The notes: generated by a model not told the origin, from the letters alone. Counted from the stretch's first letter, positions 43,305 through 53,083 are shown. The stretch is 64,000 nucleotides of DNA from Pseudomonas sp. R5(2019) (GCF_009905435.1 NZ_JAAAMT010000009.1:62001-126000), one strand, 5' to 3'. Translations and numbers: made by a program.

Positions 43305-44609
43305 ATGAACCTCGATTCCACCCCGCCCGCGCTCACTTACCTGAGCGGTTTCGGCAATGAATTTTGCAGTGAGGCCCTGCCCGGCGCCTTGCCGGTCGGC
43401 CAGAACTCGCCGCAAAAAGCCCCGTATGGCCTCTACACCGAACTGTTCTCCGGCACCGCTTTCACCATGGCCCGCAGCGAGCAGCGGCGCACCTGGCTGT
43501 ATCGCATTCGGCCCTCGGCGCTGCACCCGGCGTTCGAGCGGCTGGAGCGGCAACTGGCCGGTGGCGGGCTCGGCCCGGCCACGCCGAACCGCCTGCGCTG
43601 GAACCCGCTGGACATACCCGGCGAGCCCACCGATTTCATCGATGGCTGGGTCAGCATGGCGGCCAATTCGGGCGCCGAAAAACCGGCCGGTGTCAGCGTC
43701 CATGTTTACCGCGCCAACTGCTCCATGCAGCGGGTGTTTTTCAACGCCGACGGTGAGCTGTTGGTGGTACCGGAAACCGGTCGCCTGCGCATTGTCACCG
43801 AGCTGGGTGTGATGGACGTCGAGCCACTGGAAATCGCCGTGCTGCCGCGCGGGTTGAAATTCCGCGTCGAGCTGCTCGACGACCAGGCCCGCGGTTACAT
43901 CGCCGAAAACCACGGCGCACCGTTGCGCCTGCCTGACCTTGGGCCGATTGGCAGCAATGGCCTGGCCAACCCGCGTGACTTTCTGACCCCCGTTGCGCAT
44001 TACGAAGAAAGCGCGGGCCCCGTGCAGCTGGTGCAGAAATTCCTCGGCGAACTCTGGGGCTGCCAGTTGCAGCACTCACCGCTGGATGTGGTCGCCTGGC
44101 ATGGCAACAACGTGCCGTACAAATACGACCTGCGCCGTTTCAACACCATCGGCACGGTCAGTTTCGACCATCCGGATCCGTCGATTTTCACCGTGTTGAC
44201 CTCGCCCACCAGCGTGCATGGCCTGGCCAATATCGACTTCGTGATTTTCCCGCCGCGCTGGATGGTGGCCGAAAACACCTTCCGTCCACCGTGGTTCCAC
44301 CGCAACCTGATGAATGAATTCATGGGCCTGATCCAGGGCAGCTACGATGCCAAGGCCGAAGGCTTTTTGCCCGGCGGTGCTTCGCTGCACAGCTGCATGA
44401 GCGCCCATGGCCCGGATGGCGAGACCTGCACCAAGGCCATCGCTGCACAGCTTGAACCGCAGAAGATCGACAACACCATGGCCTTCATGTTCGAGACCAG
44501 CCAAGTGCTGCGCCCGACCCGTCATGCCCTGGAGTGCCCACAACTGCAAGCCAGCTACGATGCTTGCTGGGCAACGTTGCCGACCACTTTCAACCCGAAT
44601 CGGAGATAA
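43305..44609 (+). CDS. hmgA: Homogentisate 1,2-dioxygenase
   Basis: A 434-residue enzyme starting at ATG 43305 after AGGAGG. Family signatures include [19 protein letters not shown] at the N-terminus and the iron-site region ([46 protein letters not shown]). It opens the ring of homogentisate to maleylacetoacetate in phenylalanine and tyrosine breakdown. First gene of the hmgABC operon; four bases separate it from hmgB. Confidence 0.96.
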   Translation: MNLDSTPPALTYLSGFGNEFCSEALPGALPVGQNSPQKAPYGLYTELFSGTAFTMARSEQRRTWLYRIRPSALHPAFERLERQLAGGGLGPATPNRLRWNPLDIPGEPTDFIDGWVSMAANSGAEKPAGVSVHVYRANCSMQRVFFNADGELLVVPETGRLRIVTELGVMDVEPLEIAVLPRGLKFRVELLDDQARGYIAENHGAPLRLPDLGPIGSNGLANPRDFLTPVAHYEESAGPVQLVQKFLGELWGCQLQHSPLDVVAWHGNNVPYKYDLRRFNTIGTVSFDHPDPSIFTVLTSPTSVHGLANIDFVIFPPRWMVAENTFRPPWFHRNLMNEFMGLIQGSYDAKAEGFLPGGASLHSCMSAHGPDGETCTKAIAAQLEPQKIDNTMAFMFETSQVLRPTRHALECPQLQASYDACWATLPTTFNPNRR

Positions 44610-44612
44610 CCC

Positions 44613-45905
44613 ATGAACCAGCCAGTCATCCCGCGCAGCTGGGTCGCCAGCGCCAACGGCCATGCCGACTTCCCGCTGCAGAACCTGCCACTGGGCATCT
44701 TCAGCCACGACGATCAGCCCCCCCGTTGCGGCGTGGCCATCGGTGATTCGATTCTCGACCTTGAGGCGGTGCTGGCGGCAGGGCTGTTCGAGGGCCAAGC
44801 CCGGCGCGCCGTGGAAGCCACCCGTGGAGGAGCGCTCAACGCCTTCTTCGAACTGGGTCGCCCGGCGCGGGTGGCGCTGCGCGAGCGGCTGCTGCAACTG
44901 CTCGGTGAAAACGCGGCCGAGCAGGCCCAGCTGAGCGATTTCCTGTGCCCGGCCACGGCCTGCACCCTGCATCTGCCAGCGCGCATCGGCGACTACACCG
45001 ACTTTTACGTCGGCATCGAGCACGCCAAGAATGTCGGCAAACTGTTCCGCCCCGACAACCCATTGTTGCCCAACTACAAGTACGTGCCGATTGGCTACCA
45101 CGGCCGCGCTTCGACCATTCGGGCTTCCGGTGCCGACGTGCGCCGCCCCAAGGGCCAGACCTTGCCGGTGGGGCAAACCGAACCGAGCTTCGGCCCCTGC
45201 GCACGGCTGGACTATGAACTGGAACTGGGCATCTGGATCGGTCGCGGCAATGAACTGGGCGAACCGGTGCCGGTGGCTGAAGCGGCCGAGCACATTGCCG
45301 GCTACTGCCTGCTCAACGACTGGTCGGCGCGCGATATCCAGGCCTGGGAATACCAGCCGCTGGGGCCATTCCTGTCGAAAAGCTTTATCACCAGCATCTC
45401 GCCCTGGGTGGTGACGGCCGAAGCGCTGGAGCCGTTCCGTTGCGCCCAGGCACCGCGCCCGGAAGGCGACCCGCAGCCGCTGTCGTACCTGCTGGACAAC
45501 CGCGACCAGGCCAACGGCGGTTTCGACATCGAACTTGAAGTGCTGCTGCTGACCGAGAAAATGCGCGAGCAAAACCTGCCGGCCGAGCGCCTGACCCTGA
45601 GCAACACCCAGGCGATGTACTGGACCGTGGCGCAGATGGTCGCCCACCACAGCGTCAACGGTTGCCAGTTGCAAGCCGGTGACCTGTTTGGCTCGGGCAC
45701 CTTGTCGGGCGCCAACCCCGGCCAGTTCGGCAGCCTGCTGGAGATCACCAACGGCGGCAAGGAGCCAATCAACCTGGCGTCCGGTGAGGTGCGCAAGTTT
45801 CTGGAAGACGGCGACGAAATCATCCTGCGCGCCCGTTGCCGGGCTGACGGTGTAGCCTCCATCGGCTTCGGCGAATGCCGAGGCAAGATCCTCTCGGCAC
45901 ACTGA
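44613..45905 (+). CDS. hmgB: Fumarylacetoacetase
   Basis: A 430-residue enzyme (fumarylacetoacetate hydrolase) with the N-terminal domain (SWVASANGHADFPLQNLPLG) and the catalytic domain. The metal and active-site block includes DYTDFYVGIEHAKNVG, YHGRASTIRASG and ELELGIWIGRG. It splits fumarylacetoacetate into fumarate and acetoacetate. The downstream hmgC begins 12 bp after its stop, in the same operon. Confidence 0.95.
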   Translation: MNQPVIPRSWVASANGHADFPLQNLPLGIFSHDDQPPRCGVAIGDSILDLEAVLAAGLFEGQARRAVEATRGGALNAFFELGRPARVALRERLLQLLGENAAEQAQLSDFLCPATACTLHLPARIGDYTDFYVGIEHAKNVGKLFRPDNPLLPNYKYVPIGYHGRASTIRASGADVRRPKGQTLPVGQTEPSFGPCARLDYELELGIWIGRGNELGEPVPVAEAAEHIAGYCLLNDWSARDIQAWEYQPLGPFLSKSFITSISPWVVTAEALEPFRCAQAPRPEGDPQPLSYLLDNRDQANGGFDIELEVLLLTEKMREQNLPAERLTLSNTQAMYWTVAQMVAHHSVNGCQLQAGDLFGSGTLSGANPGQFGSLLEITNGGKEPINLASGEVRKFLEDGDEIILRARCRADGVASIGFGECRGKILSAH

Positions 45906-45916
45906 GGGCCGTGATC

Positions 45917-46546
45917 ATGGAACTGTTCACTTACTACCGCTCCACGTCCTCGTATCGCGTGCGTATCGCCTTGGCCCTCAAGGGGGTCGATTGCCAGTCG
46001 CGGCCGGTCAACCTGCTCAAGGGCGAACAGCGCGAGGCCGGTTTTCTCGCCATCAATCCACAAGGCCGTGTACCGGCCTTGCGGGTCGAATCGGGCGAAT
46101 TGATCGTGCAATCGCCGGCGATTATCGAGTACCTGGAAGAGTGTTACCCAACACCAGCACTGCTGCCGGCCGATCCCGTGCAGCGGGCACATGTGCGGGC
46201 GGTGGCGGCGTTGATCGGCTGCGACGTGCACCCGTTGCACAACGTCAGCGTGCTCAATCAACTGCGCCAGAGCGGGTTTGATGAGGGCAAGATCGAGGGT
46301 TGGATTAGCCACTGGATCAGCCAGGGTTTGGCGGCGGTGGAGCAGTTGATTGGCGATCAAGGCTATTGCTTCGGCAGCGAGCCGGGGCTGGCGGATGTCT
46401 ACCTGATCCCGCAACTGTATGCGGCAAATCGGTTTAAGGTTGCGCTGGAGGCGTATCCGCGGATTCGCCGGGTGGCGGAGCTGGCTCAGTCGCATCCGGC
46501 GTTCGTGAAGGCGCATCCTTCGAATCAGGTGGATACGCCAGCCTGA
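45917..46546 (+). CDS. hmgC: Maleylacetoacetate isomerase
   Basis: A 209-residue glutathione-S-transferase-fold zeta enzyme. The N-terminus MELFTYYRSTSSYRVRIALA carries the SSxxxR-type glutathione-activating motif (STSSYRVRIAL), and PALRVESGELIVQSPAIIEY binds glutathione. It isomerises maleylacetoacetate to fumarylacetoacetate. Start ATG 45917; an upstream GTG at 45911 is also possible. Confidence 0.93.
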   Translation: MELFTYYRSTSSYRVRIALALKGVDCQSRPVNLLKGEQREAGFLAINPQGRVPALRVESGELIVQSPAIIEYLEECYPTPALLPADPVQRAHVRAVAALIGCDVHPLHNVSVLNQLRQSGFDEGKIEGWISHWISQGLAAVEQLIGDQGYCFGSEPGLADVYLIPQLYAANRFKVALEAYPRIRRVAELAQSHPAFVKAHPSNQVDTPA

Positions 46547-46593
46547 GAAGTCGTTGATGTGGGTGCGGGCTTGCCCCATTGCCAGCCACTTAA

Positions 46594-46685
46594 TGTGGGA
46601 GCGGATTTATCCGCGAATAGATTCACCGCGGTTCGCCTGACACACCGTGGGGAATCAATTAGCGGATAAATACGCTACCACAGAG
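46594..46685. repeat. Dispersed repeat arm shared with 54189-54261
   Basis: The 23 bp at 46594-46616 (TGTGGGAGCGGATTTATC start) are identical to an arm of the repeat at 54239-54261. A degraded partner arm lies near 46665-46685. It fills the gap after hmgC. Confidence 0.7.
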
Positions 46686-46708
46686 TCTACGCCTTGAGTG
46701 ACTGGCAT

Positions 46709-47518
46709 TCAGTGCACCGACGGCGCCGCCGTCGGCGGCAAATGGCTCAACCGATTCGTCAGCCGCAATCGTTGGATCGGATCGTCCGTCAGCAACAACG
46801 CTCGCTCCAGGTCGAACCGTTCGGCCTGCGGGCAACCCAGGTGTTGATACAGGGTCGCCCGTGCCAGGTAATCACTGGCATTGGCTGGCCCCAGCTCCAT
46901 CACTCGCTCGGCATCCTTGAGCGCGGCCAAATCGTTGTCGTTGGTGGAATGCAGTTGGCGCAAGTTGCGCGACAGGCGTTGCAGCATCTGCCTGGGGCTG
47001 GCTTCGAGCAGGTGATCGGCGCTCAGGGCAATCTGCGGACCGAACTGGCGGCCCAGCAGTTCGCGGCAATCACTGGGATACAGGCGGCGCCCACCGCAGG
47101 GGTCGAGCAGGTGGTCGGCACCTGGCACCCGCAGCAGAAAATGCCCCGGAAAATTCACCCCTGTCAGCGGAATGTCCAGCCGCCGCGCCAGCTCAAGGCT
47201 GATCAGCGCCAAGGCCAGCGGCTGCCCGCGCCGGCGGTGCAGTACTTTGTCGAGCAGCGCCGCCTGAGGCCGCAAGGGGTGAAATTCATCCTGCTGAAAA
47301 CCCAGGTCATTCAGGCGCCGCAGCAACGGTTGGGCCAGCTCGCAAACCGGCAGCATCGGCAAACCGACGCTGACCTGCTGCGCGAGCGTGTGGACATCGC
47401 GCAGCAGTTTCTCGGGCTCGACACTGGCATCGTGTTCGGCTGCAATCCACAACGCCGCCTCGAAAATCGCTGGCGGGTCGCGGTCAAGGCAGGCAAGACA
47501 GGCTTGACGTGGGTTCAT
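46709..47518 (-). CDS. SirB1-like transglutaminase/TPR protein
   Basis: A 269-residue protein starting at ATG 47518. The N-terminal SirB1 region has RRRGQPLALALISLELARRL and NFPGHFLLRV, a cysteine-histidine transglutaminase-like fold. A C-terminal TPR-like repeat stretch follows (DLAALKDAERVMELGPANAS, DYLARATLYQHLG). The family is widespread, with unknown function. Confidence 0.85.
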   Translation of the reverse strand: MNPRQACLACLDRDPPAIFEAALWIAAEHDASVEPEKLLRDVHTLAQQVSVGLPMLPVCELAQPLLRRLNDLGFQQDEFHPLRPQAALLDKVLHRRRGQPLALALISLELARRLDIPLTGVNFPGHFLLRVPGADHLLDPCGGRRLYPSDCRELLGRQFGPQIALSADHLLEASPRQMLQRLSRNLRQLHSTNDNDLAALKDAERVMELGPANASDYLARATLYQHLGCPQAERFDLERALLLTDDPIQRLRLTNRLSHLPPTAAPSVH

Positions 47519-47685
47519 GAAAACCTCCGCTGATGCTTTCCTTTTAGCGCTGCACTCGCGGTTAGTCCAGTGCCCTGGCGGTTATGTCGTAAAACCCCTC
47601 CGGCTATCGGCCTTATCACCGGGCGTTCGGCCGGTTGGCCCGGCGCCGCCTATACTTGAAACAGCACCTGATCGGGAGCCGGTTG

Positions 47686-48711
47686 ATGTTTGCTCTCATG
47701 CAAAGCACGCGTACACAATCATTGCACCTGGCCGTTGACCCGGCGACCGGGCTCAAGGCTGTGATCGCGATTCACAACGAGAGCGCGGGCCCGGCGTTGG
47801 GGGGCTGCCGTTACCTGGCCTACCCTGATGATGAATCAGCGATGATCGACGCCATCCGCTTGGCCCAGGGCATGACCTACAAGGCTGCCCTGGCCGGCTT
47901 GCCACTCGGTGGCGGCAAGGCGGTGATCATTCGCAACCCGCACGTGGAAAACCGCGCCGCGTTGTTTGAAGCCTTCGGGCGATTTGTCGAGACGCTGCAC
48001 GGGCGTTATATCACCGCCATCGACAGCGGCACCTCGACCATCGACATGGATTGCATCGCCCAGGCCACCCAGCATGTCACCAGCACCACGGCCCAGGGCG
48101 ACCCTTCGCCGCACACGGCCATGGGCGTGTTCGCCGGGATTCGCAGCACCGCCCTGGCGCGCCTTGGCAGCAGTAACCTGGAAGGCTTGCGCGTGGCCGT
48201 GCAGGGGCTGGGCAATGTGGGTTTCGCCCTCGCCGAACAGCTGTATGCAGCGGGCGTCGACCTGTTGGTCAGTGATCATGACGAAGGGCGCGTGCAACTG
48301 GCGATGCAGCAACTGAACGCCAAACCGGTGGCCGCCGAAGCCTTGATCAGCACCCCGTGCGATATCTTTGCACCGTGCGGCCTGGGCTCGATCCTCAACG
48401 GCCAGAGCGTCGCCCAGTTGCGCTGCGCAGCGGTTGCAGGCTCCGCCAACAACCAATTGACCAACCTGCAGATTGCCGACCAGCTTGAAGCCCGCGGCAT
48501 TCTTTACGCTCCGGATTATGTGATCAATTCCGGCGGGCTCATCTATGTGGCCTTGAAGCACCGGGGCGAAGACCTCAGCATAATAACCGCGCACCTGTCA
48601 CGGATCCCGTTGCGCCTGACCGAAGTCTACGCTCACGCCCAGGCTGAAAAGCGCTCACCGGCGCGGGTGGCCGAAAGCCTGGCCGAACGACTGGTCTATC
48701 CGCACTCGTAG
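47686..48711 (+). CDS. ldh: Leucine dehydrogenase
   Basis: A 341-residue Glu/Leu/Phe/Val dehydrogenase. ATG 47686 follows GGGAG. The substrate site is GPALGGCRYLAY and the catalytic lysine region is YKAALAGLPLGGGKAVI; the NAD fold has VAVQGLGNVGFALAEQLY near 180. It deaminates leucine, valine and isoleucine to 2-oxo acids, the substrates of the dehydrogenase complex encoded just downstream. Confidence 0.88.
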   Translation: MFALMQSTRTQSLHLAVDPATGLKAVIAIHNESAGPALGGCRYLAYPDDESAMIDAIRLAQGMTYKAALAGLPLGGGKAVIIRNPHVENRAALFEAFGRFVETLHGRYITAIDSGTSTIDMDCIAQATQHVTSTTAQGDPSPHTAMGVFAGIRSTALARLGSSNLEGLRVAVQGLGNVGFALAEQLYAAGVDLLVSDHDEGRVQLAMQQLNAKPVAAEALISTPCDIFAPCGLGSILNGQSVAQLRCAAVAGSANNQLTNLQIADQLEARGILYAPDYVINSGGLIYVALKHRGEDLSIITAHLSRIPLRLTEVYAHAQAEKRSPARVAESLAERLVYPHS

Positions 48712-48753
48712 CCTGTCAGCTGGCGGTTGCCCAACGATGGACAACCCACGCGT

Positions 48754-48765
48754 GTCACGCGTGAC
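48754..48765. promoter_or_regulatory. Palindrome GTCACGCGTGAC, putative operator
   Basis: A perfect 12-bp palindrome between the leucine dehydrogenase stop and the E1alpha start, 13 bp before the start codon, next to a second copy of CACGCGTG. Its closeness to the ribosome-binding site suggests control at transcription start or simply chance. Confidence 0.35.
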
Positions 48766-48778
48766 AGGAGTGCTGCCG

Positions 48779-49879
48779 ATGACGGCGAGCCCATTCGAAC
48801 TGCCCTTCACCCGTTATCTGTCCGCTCAGGGGCAAGCCTGCGGCAAGCTGCCTGGCTGGGCTGACGACTTCAACCTGCTGACGCACTTGTATCGGCAAAT
48901 GGTGTTGACCCGCCTGTTTGATCAAAAGGCCGTCGCCCTGCAGCGCACGGGACGCATCGGCACTTACGCGCCAACCCTGGGCCAGGAAGCGATTGGCGTG
49001 GCGGTCGGCAGCGTGATGCACGCCGAGGACGTGCTGGTGCCCTATTACCGCGACACCGCCGTGCAGCTGATGCGTGGCGTGCGCATGGAAGAAATCCTCT
49101 TGTATTGGGGCGGAGACGAACGCGGCAGCGACTATGTGGACCCGGCCGCGGCTCAGGACTTCCCCATCTGCGTGCCGATTGCCACCCAGGCCCTGCATGC
49201 CTGTGGCGTCGCCACGGCGTTCAAGATCCGTGGCGAACACCGGGTGGTGGTCACCACCTGCGGCGACGGTGCCACCAGCAAGGGCGACTTTCTTGAAGCC
49301 CTGAACGTCGCCGGGGCCTGGCAGCTGCCAGTCGTATTCGTGATCAACAACAATCAATGGGCGATTTCGGTACCGCGGCGCATTCAGTGCGGCGCGCCGA
49401 CGTTGGCGCAGAAAGCCATTGGTGCAGGCTTTGTCGGCGAACAGGTCGACGGTAACGACATCATCGCCGTGCATGACCGTCTGCTGGGGGCGCTCGACCG
49501 CGCGCGTCACGGCAAGGGTCCGGTGCTGCTCGAATGCATCAGCTACCGCCTGGGCGATCACACCACTGCTGATGACGCGACCCGTTACCGCTCGGCCGAT
49601 GAGGTCAAGCAGGCCTGGCAGCAGGAGCCGGTCAAGCGCCTGCAGGCGTTTCTGGTCAGCCAGGGGGTGTGGGATGAAGGCCGCGAGCAGGCGCTGGTCA
49701 ACGACTGCCAGGCCCAGGTCCAGCAGGCGGTCGAGCGCTTCGAGGCCGCCGGGCTGCAACCGGCCGAGTCGTTGTTGGAACACGTCTATGCCCGCTGGCC
49801 CGCTGCTCTGGCCGAACAGCGTGAAGAGCTGCTGGAAAGGGTCGCCCGCCACGCGGCAGGAGACGCCCATGGTCACTGA
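48779..49879 (+). CDS. 2-oxoacid dehydrogenase E1 component, alpha subunit
   Basis: A 366-residue thiamine-diphosphate-dependent subunit. ATG 48779 follows AGGAG; an in-frame ATG at 48737 lacks one. The TPP motif is CGDGATSKGDFLEALNVAGA to NNNQWAIS, and the loop GDHTTADDATRYRSADE contacts the cofactor. Partner genes E1beta (11-bp overlap) and E2 follow. The complex decarboxylates pyruvate or branched-chain 2-oxo acids; the neighbouring leucine dehydrogenase favours branched-chain acids, while close Pseudomonas relatives are annotated as pyruvate enzymes. Confidence 0.9.
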   Translation: MTASPFELPFTRYLSAQGQACGKLPGWADDFNLLTHLYRQMVLTRLFDQKAVALQRTGRIGTYAPTLGQEAIGVAVGSVMHAEDVLVPYYRDTAVQLMRGVRMEEILLYWGGDERGSDYVDPAAAQDFPICVPIATQALHACGVATAFKIRGEHRVVVTTCGDGATSKGDFLEALNVAGAWQLPVVFVINNNQWAISVPRRIQCGAPTLAQKAIGAGFVGEQVDGNDIIAVHDRLLGALDRARHGKGPVLLECISYRLGDHTTADDATRYRSADEVKQAWQQEPVKRLQAFLVSQGVWDEGREQALVNDCQAQVQQAVERFEAAGLQPAESLLEHVYARWPAALAEQREELLERVARHAAGDAHGH

Positions 49880-50855
49880 CAAACTGACGTTGCTCGAAGC
49901 GGTCAATCTGGCCCTGCACCGGGCCATGGCTGAAGATGAAAACGTCGTTGTGCTGGGTGAGGATGTCGGCGTCAATGGCGGGGTGTTTCGCGCCACTCTG
50001 GGCCTGCGCGACAGCTTCGGCTTCAAGCGGGTCATCGACTCGCCGCTGGCTGAAAACATGCTCGTGGGCCTGACCGTGGGTATGGCCGCCCAAGGCCTGA
50101 AGCCGGTGGTGGAAATCCAGTTCATGGGGTTTATCTACGCCGCCATGGAGCAGCTGGTTTCCCACGCCAGCCGGCTGCGCAACCGCACCCGTGGCCGGCT
50201 CAGTTGCCCGATGGTACTGCGCACGCCCATGGGCGCCGGCATTCGTGCGCCAGAACATCACAGCGAAGCAACCGAAGCGATGTTTACGCATATTCCCGGC
50301 GTGCGGGTGCTGGTGCCGTCTTCACCGGCACGCGCTTACGGCCTGCTGCTGGCGGCCATCGACGACCCTGACCCGGTGATTTTCCTGGAGCCCACCCGGC
50401 TCTATCGCATGAACCCGCAGACGCTGCTCGATGATGGCCAACGCTTGCCGCTGGACAGTTGTTTCACCCTGCGCGAAGGCAGTGACCTGACCTTGATCAG
50501 CTGGGGCGCCAGCGTGCTGGAAAGCCTTGAAGCCGCCGAAGCCCTGAGCGAGCAGGGCGTGGAGGCCGAGGTGATCGATGTCGCCTGCCTCAAGCCGCTG
50601 GACATGGCCACCCTGGAAGCCTCGGTGCGCAAGACCGGCCGCTGCGTGATCGTCCACGAAGCGCCGCGCAGCGGGGGGCTGGGTGGCGAGATCGCGGCCA
50701 GCCTCTATGAGCGCGTGCTGCTCGATCTGCAGGCACCGATCCAGCGGGTCACCGCGCCCGACATTCCGCCACCGCTCTATCGCCTTGAACAGCTGTACCT
50801 GCCCAGCGTGGAAGACATTCTCCACGCCTGTGACCAAGTGCTGCATTTCGCCTGA
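49869..50855 (+). CDS. 2-oxoacid dehydrogenase E1 component, beta subunit
   Basis: A 328-residue protein with the transketolase pyrimidine-binding domain (ENVVVLGEDVGVNGGVFRAT, VVEIQFMGFIYAAMEQLVSH) and the transketolase C-terminal domain (EGSDLTLISWGASVLESLEA). It forms the E1 alpha2beta2 tetramer. ATG 49869 lies within the end of the alpha gene, so the subunits are translated in step. Confidence 0.92.
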   Translation: MVTDKLTLLEAVNLALHRAMAEDENVVVLGEDVGVNGGVFRATLGLRDSFGFKRVIDSPLAENMLVGLTVGMAAQGLKPVVEIQFMGFIYAAMEQLVSHASRLRNRTRGRLSCPMVLRTPMGAGIRAPEHHSEATEAMFTHIPGVRVLVPSSPARAYGLLLAAIDDPDPVIFLEPTRLYRMNPQTLLDDGQRLPLDSCFTLREGSDLTLISWGASVLESLEAAEALSEQGVEAEVIDVACLKPLDMATLEASVRKTGRCVIVHEAPRSGGLGGEIAASLYERVLLDLQAPIQRVTAPDIPPPLYRLEQLYLPSVEDILHACDQVLHFA

Positions 50856-50865
50856 GGAGGCCTTG

Positions 50866-51972
50866 ATGAAACATTTCAAACTGCCCGACCTGGGTGAGGG
50901 GCTGCAAGAAGCGGAGATTGTGCACTGGTATGTACAGGCTGGTGAACAGGTCAAGGCCGACCAGTTGCTGGTGTCGGTGGAAACCGCCAAGGCAATTGTC
51001 GACATTCCCGCGCCGTACGATGGCGTCGTGGCGAAAACCTACGGTGCTGCAGGCGACATCCTGCATGTGGGCGAACCCTTGCTCGGGTATGAAGGCGATG
51101 CCGACGCGGGCACCGTGGTCGGCCGGTTGGAGGGGGGCGGAGAACGCAAGGACGACCGTTTTTTTGTCGGCGCCGCGCCTTCGACCCGTGAGCACCTGGC
51201 CGTGCGCGCGACCCCGGCCGTTCGCCAGCTGGCGCGGCAACTGGGTGTGGAGCTTGGCAGCTTGAGTGGTTCAGGCAGCGACGGGCTGATTACCCGCAGC
51301 GATGTCGAGGCCGCGGCCAGCGCCGAGCAGTCACGCTTTGGCGGCGAAAAACTGCGAGGCGTGCGCCGCAGCATGGCCTTGAACATGGCCCGTTCCCATG
51401 CCGAAGTGGTGCCCGTGACCCTGTTCGGGGATGCCGACCTGCACCGCTGGGCGAGCGCGCGCGAACCGCTGATTCGCCTGGCCCAGGCCATGGCCGCCGC
51501 TTGCGCGGTCGAGCCGGTGCTCAACAGCGGTTTTGACGGTCGCAGCTTGTTATTGCGCCACTCTGAGCAACTGCATCTGGGCATTGCCGTCGACACCCCC
51601 GACGGGCTGTTCGTACCGGTGTTGCGAGACGTCGGCACGCGCAGCGCCGAAGATTTGAAAGACGGCATCAGCCGCCTGCGCGCTGATGTGCAGGCACGTT
51701 CCATCCCGCCGCAGGAAATGATGGGCGCCACCTTGACCCTGTCCAACTTTGGCACGCTGTTCGGCCGCTATGCCAATCCGGTAGTGATTCCGCCGCAGGT
51801 GGCGATCCTGGCGGCAGGGGTGATTCGCGACGAGCCGGTGGCGGTGAAGGGTGAAGTGCGCGTGCACCCGATCCTGCCGCTGTCGCTGACCTTCGACCAC
51901 CGGGTGGTGACCGGTGGCGAGGCGGCGCGGTTTCTCAAGGCACTGGTGCAGGCGCTGGAGTTGCCGGGGTAG
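50866..51972 (+). CDS. 2-oxoacid dehydrogenase E2 component (dihydrolipoamide acyltransferase)
   Basis: A 368-residue core subunit starting at ATG 50866 after GAGGAGG. A single lipoyl domain carries the lipoyl lysine Lys42 in VSVETAKAIVDIPAP. A peripheral-subunit-binding domain is near 110-145 (VRATPAVRQLARQLGVELGS). The catalytic domain ends with LTFDHRVVTGGEAARFL, containing the active His and Asp. No E3 (dihydrolipoamide dehydrogenase) gene follows, so an E3 encoded elsewhere must serve it. Confidence 0.93.
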   Translation: MKHFKLPDLGEGLQEAEIVHWYVQAGEQVKADQLLVSVETAKAIVDIPAPYDGVVAKTYGAAGDILHVGEPLLGYEGDADAGTVVGRLEGGGERKDDRFFVGAAPSTREHLAVRATPAVRQLARQLGVELGSLSGSGSDGLITRSDVEAAASAEQSRFGGEKLRGVRRSMALNMARSHAEVVPVTLFGDADLHRWASAREPLIRLAQAMAAACAVEPVLNSGFDGRSLLLRHSEQLHLGIAVDTPDGLFVPVLRDVGTRSAEDLKDGISRLRADVQARSIPPQEMMGATLTLSNFGTLFGRYANPVVIPPQVAILAAGVIRDEPVAVKGEVRVHPILPLSLTFDHRVVTGGEAARFLKALVQALELPG

Positions 51973-51990
51973 GAAACTTCTGTAGCATTT

Positions 51991-52087
51991 GGGGCCGCTT
52001 CGCGCCCCATCGCGGCCAGGTCCGCTCCTACATCTGCGCGGTCCTTGTAGGAGCGGACCTGGCCGCGATGGGCTGCGAAGCAGCCCC
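51991..52087. repeat. Long inverted intergenic repeat, same family as 35306-35445
   Basis: Arms 51991-52032 and 52046-52087 are inverted, with 25 perfectly paired bases (52008-52032 with 52046-52070) containing the shared 23-bp unit. It separates the E2 gene from the convergent yebG gene. Confidence 0.8.
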
Positions 52088-52102
52088 AAAAGCCGATACC
52101 GC

Positions 52103-52363
52103 CTACTCGCCTTTCCCCTGAACCAACTCAGCCAACGCACCCGCATTGCTCTTGAACGCCGCCGCAAACACCGCGCGGTTCTTGGCCATGAAGATGCCGG
52201 TGTCTTCAGCCTGCTTTTCGGTCAGGTCGGGGATATTTTTCAGGAGCACATCTGTCAGCGACTCGGCCAGCTCAAGCATTTGGTCGTGCGCGTCTGCAAG
52301 TTTGCGATCCACGAATGTAGTCTCCAAGTCGCGGGTACTGCGATACAGGGTTTCAACAGCCAT
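52103..52363 (-). CDS. yebG: YebG-family SOS-response protein
   Basis: An 86-residue protein starting at ATG 52363 (MAVETLYRSTRDLETTFVDR) with HDQMLELAESLTDVLL and an acidic end, matching YebG. A near-consensus LexA box lies 22 bp upstream, so induction by DNA damage is expected. The longer frame from 52378 would start 7 bp from the box and is unlikely. Biochemical function is unknown. Confidence 0.88.
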   Translation of the reverse strand: MAVETLYRSTRDLETTFVDRKLADAHDQMLELAESLTDVLLKNIPDLTEKQAEDTGIFMAKNRAVFAAAFKSNAGALAELVQGKGE

Positions 52364-52384
52364 TTTCGGCCTCGTCATCGGGTA

Positions 52385-52400
52385 CTGTTAATTTATACAG
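52385..52400. promoter_or_regulatory. LexA box (SOS box) before yebG
   Basis: CTG-TTAATTTATA-CAG: the CTG and CAG ends and the ten AT bases between fit the gammaproteobacterial LexA consensus CTGTATATATATACAG at most positions. Confidence 0.8.
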
Positions 52401-52606
52401 TGCTCAGGATAAGCCAATCACGAGCATTTGAGTAGTGGCATCTTAGCCTTTGCTCATTCAGACGTGCCTTGCGGCAATCCGTCACCTTCTCAATCCACGC
52501 CTCTGGCCTTTTAACTGCATGGCACACGAAGCGTCATCTACACCCCGCATCATCCCTCTCCGAGCCGTGGAAGGGCTGCTCAATTTTTGTACAGGATGAA
52601 TAAGTA

Positions 52607-53083
52607 ATGTCAGAACTGAAATGGGCTGAAAAGCTGCGCAAGAACCTGCACTCGCAAGCCGACTCACTCGGCAACCTGTGCGTCGAGGCTTTTCACTACC
52701 TGGCGCTGTTCGGGATTGGGGCAATCACTGCCTATGCGGCGGTGGCAACGTTCATCGATATGGTCGAAAAAGGCAGCGTCAGCGTCGACGATATCCTGCT
52801 GTTGTTTATCTACCTTGAACTCGGCGCCATGACCGGGATTTATTTCAAGACTAACCATATGCCGATCCGGTTTCTGCTCTACGTGGCGATCACCGCATTG
52901 ACCCGGCTGCTGATTGGCGACGTATCCCACCACAAGGCGCCGGATGCCGGGTTGCTGTATGTGTGCGGCGGGATTCTGCTGTTGTCGTTCTCGATTCTGG
53001 TGGTCAGGTTCGCGTCGTCCAAATACCCCTCGACGAAAGCCATTGATGCCAGTGGTAAAGAGATCGAAGCGGAGGGGCGTTGA
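52607..53083 (+). CDS. psiE: PsiE-family phosphate-starvation-inducible membrane protein
   Basis: A 158-residue protein with four hydrophobic segments (YLALFGIGAITAYAAVATFI, ILLLFIYLELGAMTGIYF, FLLYVAITALTRLLIGD, LLYVCGGILLLSFSILVV). The block IYLELGAMTGIYFKTNHMPI is characteristic of PsiE. It is an inner-membrane protein of unknown function. Confidence 0.88.
   Translation: MSELKWAEKLRKNLHSQADSLGNLCVEAFHYLALFGIGAITAYAAVATFIDMVEKGSVSVDDILLLFIYLELGAMTGIYFKTNHMPIRFLLYVAITALTRLLIGDVSHHKAPDAGLLYVCGGILLLSFSILVVRFASSKYPSTKAIDASGKEIEAEGR

Noticed and set aside
44076..45902. 608-residue minus-strand open frame opposite hmgB
   Set aside because: Antisense to fumarylacetoacetase with clear signatures; not a gene.
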